Assembly: GCA_024742285.1 (NCBI GenBank)
Contig: JANSYR010000002.1
Span: 496,001 to 560,000 of the forward strand
Length of the DNA: 64,000 nucleotides
Direction of reading: 5' to 3'
Origin: a bacterium
GTDB taxonomy: Bacteria > Myxococcota_A > UBA9160 > UBA4427
A program made the position numbers and the translations under genes. Positions 61,969 to 64,000 of the stretch are shown piece after piece; position 1 is the stretch's first letter, and each line of letters starts with the position of its first letter. The notes under the pieces were generated by a model. It made no database searches. It worked only from the letters and a program-made list of their open reading frames with translations, and was not told where the DNA came from.

Positions 61969-63264
61969 TCAGACGACGGGGGCGCCCGGCTCGCCCGGCG
62001 ACGCGTCGTTCACGGGTGCGCCTCCATCGGCGACCGTGGCCTCGGCAAGGCGCGCGGCGTCGAACGCGGGCGAGATCGTCTCCGCCGATCGGAGCGCCTC
62101 CGCGAAGGGGGCCGGCTCGTGATCGGACGCCTCGACCTCGCGCCCCATGCTCCAGAGGGCGAAGGCGCCCAGGCCGATGTGCATGGCCGCCGTGTGCAGA
62201 TAGAGCGAATCGGGGCCCGCGATCTGCATCACCGTGGACGCGACGATCGGCCCGATCACCGCTCCTGCGCCGTAGATAAGCAGCAGGCTGCTCGAAGTCT
62301 CGACCAGATCCTCTCGCGAGGCACGGTCGTTCGCGTGCGCGACGGCGAGGCTGTAGAGGGGAAACGCGGCCGCTCCCCAGAGTGCCGACGACGCGTACAG
62401 AAGCGGCCCCTGACCACTCGTCGCCAGGACGCAGAGCGATGCGAGCACGGCGAGGAGCGTGGCGCCGAGCACGACCCATCGCCGATCCATCCGGTCCGAG
62501 AGGCGCCCAAGGGGCCATTGGCCGACCGCGCCGCCAATGACGCAGGCGCTCATGAAGACCGCCGTGCGCGTGGTGTCGGGCGCGTCGTGGGCCGTGAAGA
62601 GGGGAGCGAGCGCCCACCAAGCGCCATTCGCGAGGCCGACCACCGCACACCCCACGAACGCGACCGGCGAGACCTTCAGGATGCGGAAGGGGCGGATGGC
62701 GACCGACTCGAGCGGTGCCGGCTGGGGCTGTCGCGTCAGCGCGACGGGGACGGCGGCGACCGACACGAGGACCGAGGCGACCGCGAAGAGCAGGAACTCC
62801 GTGGGCTCCGCGAGCGTCAGCATCATCTGGCCGACCGTGATCACGGTCAGGTTGATGACCATGTAGGCCGAGAGCACGGTTCCACGCGTCTCGTTCGTGG
62901 AGCGATCGTTCAACCAGCTCTCGATGATCACCGTGAGCGCCGCGATGCTCAGGCCGGTGATCGCCCGGGTCAGGATCCAACCGAAGGGCGAGATCCACAT
63001 CGCGTGGATCAGCGGCGCGGCCGACGCGACCGCGGTCATCGCGGCGAAGCTCCGGATGTGGCCGACGCTCTGGACCAGGCGCGGGCACGTCAGGCAGCCG
63101 ACGGCGAAGCCCAGGAAGTAGGCCGAGCCCATCGTTCCGATCGCGAGGGTCGACAACGCCTCGGCCTGGGCGCGAACGGGCAGCAGGACGGACTGCAGGC
63201 CCTGACCGGTCAGCAGCAGGGCGACGCTCATCAGCAGTACGGAGATCGGAGCGATCGCGTTCAT
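61969..63264 (-). CDS. MFS transporter
   Basis: This 431-residue membrane protein has twelve likely helices and the A-motif-like GRLSDRMDRRWVVLG in the middle loop. The start and spacing resemble the YcaD-type group of small-molecule MFS carriers. GGAG precedes the ATG. It converges on the YfgM-like gene and lies 10 bases from the MarC gene. Substrate unknown. Confidence 0.85.
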   Translation of the reverse strand: MNAIAPISVLLMSVALLLTGQGLQSVLLPVRAQAEALSTLAIGTMGSAYFLGFAVGCLTCPRLVQSVGHIRSFAAMTAVASAAPLIHAMWISPFGWILTRAITGLSIAALTVIIESWLNDRSTNETRGTVLSAYMVINLTVITVGQMMLTLAEPTEFLLFAVASVLVSVAAVPVALTRQPQPAPLESVAIRPFRILKVSPVAFVGCAVVGLANGAWWALAPLFTAHDAPDTTRTAVFMSACVIGGAVGQWPLGRLSDRMDRRWVVLGATLLAVLASLCVLATSGQGPLLYASSALWGAAAFPLYSLAVAHANDRASREDLVETSSSLLLIYGAGAVIGPIVASTVMQIAGPDSLYLHTAAMHIGLGAFALWSMGREVEASDHEPAPFAEALRSAETISPAFDAARLAEATVADGGAPVNDASPGEPGAPVV

Positions 63265-63274
63265 CCGGCGGCGG

Positions 63275-63949
63275 TCACTCCAGGCGCGCCGTCGCGCGCG
63301 CCACCGCGCGCAGGATCGGCTCCATGAAGACGTCGTCGGAGAGGATCTCGCCGATGGCCACCGCGAAGAACTGGATGCCCACGCAGACGAGCAGGAAGCC
63401 CATGATCCGGCTCAGCGCGTCCATGCCGACGGGGCCGAGGAAGGACACGATCCGGTTCGCTTCGCGCAGGACGACGAACGAGATCCCGGCCACCGCGGCG
63501 ATCCCGGTGGCGATGGCGAGGTGGCCCGCGAAGCCTTCCGCGCCCGCGGCCATGCCGATCGTGACGGCGATGGCGCCCGGACCGCTCAGCATGGGCATCG
63601 CCAGGGGCGTGAACGCGATCCCAGCGCCCGGACCGTCCTTCTCGACCGGCAGCGGCTCGTCACCGGGCGTCAGCATGTTGAAGCCGATCCGCGCGACGAT
63701 CAGCCCGCCGGCGATCCGAACCGCTGGCAGCGAGATCCCGAAGAACTGCATGATCAGCGCGCCCGCGACCAGGAAGACGAGGAGCACCCCGGCCATGTAG
63801 ACGCTCGCCTGGTAGGCGGTCTCGTCGCAGCGTGCTTTCGAGTAGCCCTTGGTGAGGCCCAGGAAGACGACCGCGGTGCTGAAGGGATTGGCGATCGGGA
63901 GAAGCGCGATCAGCGTTCCCAGGACGGTCGTGAAGAAAACGCCGATCAA
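63275..63949 (-). CDS. MarC family membrane protein
   Basis: This 224-residue membrane protein has about six helices and the family pattern: LLPIANPFSTAVVFLGLT, RIGFNMLTPGD, PLAMPMLSGPGAIAV and LSRIMGFLLVCVGIQFF. Members were once linked to multiple antibiotic resistance, a role later withdrawn; the function is unknown. TTG at 63949 follows GAGGAGCGAGGGG. It is upstream of the MFS gene on the same strand. Confidence 0.9.
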   Translation of the reverse strand: MIGVFFTTVLGTLIALLPIANPFSTAVVFLGLTKGYSKARCDETAYQASVYMAGVLLVFLVAGALIMQFFGISLPAVRIAGGLIVARIGFNMLTPGDEPLPVEKDGPGAGIAFTPLAMPMLSGPGAIAVTIGMAAGAEGFAGHLAIATGIAAVAGISFVVLREANRIVSFLGPVGMDALSRIMGFLLVCVGIQFFAVAIGEILSDDVFMEPILRAVARATARLE

Positions 63950-64000
63950 GCCGGTCCCCTCGCTCCTCGCATGCCGAAGACGATAACGAACGCACCCGCT

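Overview
The window is 64 kb of very GC-rich bacterial chromosome with almost no empty space. I read about 64 protein genes. I see no rRNA, tRNA, CRISPR array, insertion sequence or prophage. The content suggests a Gram-negative, free-living, probably uncultured deltaproteobacterium-like lineage (Myxococcota or Binatota type). It has outer-membrane-type lipoproteins, a PEP-CTERM/exosortase surface system, FIS-type regulator remains and a very rich fatty-acyl/xenobiotic catabolic repertoire. I cannot place it more exactly from sequence alone. GTG and TTG starts are common, and several genes look leaderless.

Region 1 (1-12.2 kb) is catabolic. It holds a pair of acyl-CoA dehydrogenases (the first cut by the window edge), a GST-like protein, a short-chain dehydrogenase (SDR), a predicted metal-dependent hydrolase and an amidohydrolase. 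A TetR regulator, a sugar-cation-symporter-type MFS carrier and a flavin-binding protein follow. A Baeyer-Villiger-type monooxygenase, a VOC protein and a secreted serine hydrolase then form an apparent operon. Region 2 (12.2-23.3 kb) has a GIY-YIG nuclease, SnoaL-like and VOC proteins, and a three-gene B12-dependent acyl-CoA mutase operon (large subunit, B12 subunit, MeaB). The large subunit has lost the usual substrate and catalytic residues and is the strongest novelty in the window. A GST, an unknown with possible 2OG-oxygenase traits, a DUF2889 protein, an esterase, an MFS carrier and a PEP-CTERM surface protein follow.

Region 3 (23.5-32.9 kb) has an acyl-CoA synthetase, peroxiredoxin, nitrobindin-like protein, cytochrome P450, SDR, haloalkane dehalogenase, phosphotransferase and a DUF3604 protein. 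Region 4 (33.0-39.3 kb) is a tightly overlapping five-gene minus-strand operon: alpha/beta hydrolase, sulfatase-fold lipoprotein, unknown, sulfotransferase and MFS carrier. Region 5 (39.4-49.1 kb) has a nucleoside hydrolase, F420-type oxidoreductase, SDR, two amidohydrolases, a BKACE enzyme, a CAAX-protease-like membrane protein and two small proteins.

Region 6 (49.4-56.3 kb) is a surface-polysaccharide neighbourhood. It contains carbamoyltransferase-SxtJ-DUF5989 and, on the other strand, an XrtA/PEP-CTERM-associated ATPase, a polysaccharide export lipoprotein, an FHA protein, a nitrilase-family enzyme and a degenerate sigma-54-activator-like protein. The ATPase gene has a candidate sigma-54 promoter with an upstream palindrome. 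Region 7 (56.5-64 kb) is housekeeping: mutL, miaA, der and a YfgM-like protein, then an MFS carrier and a MarC-family protein.
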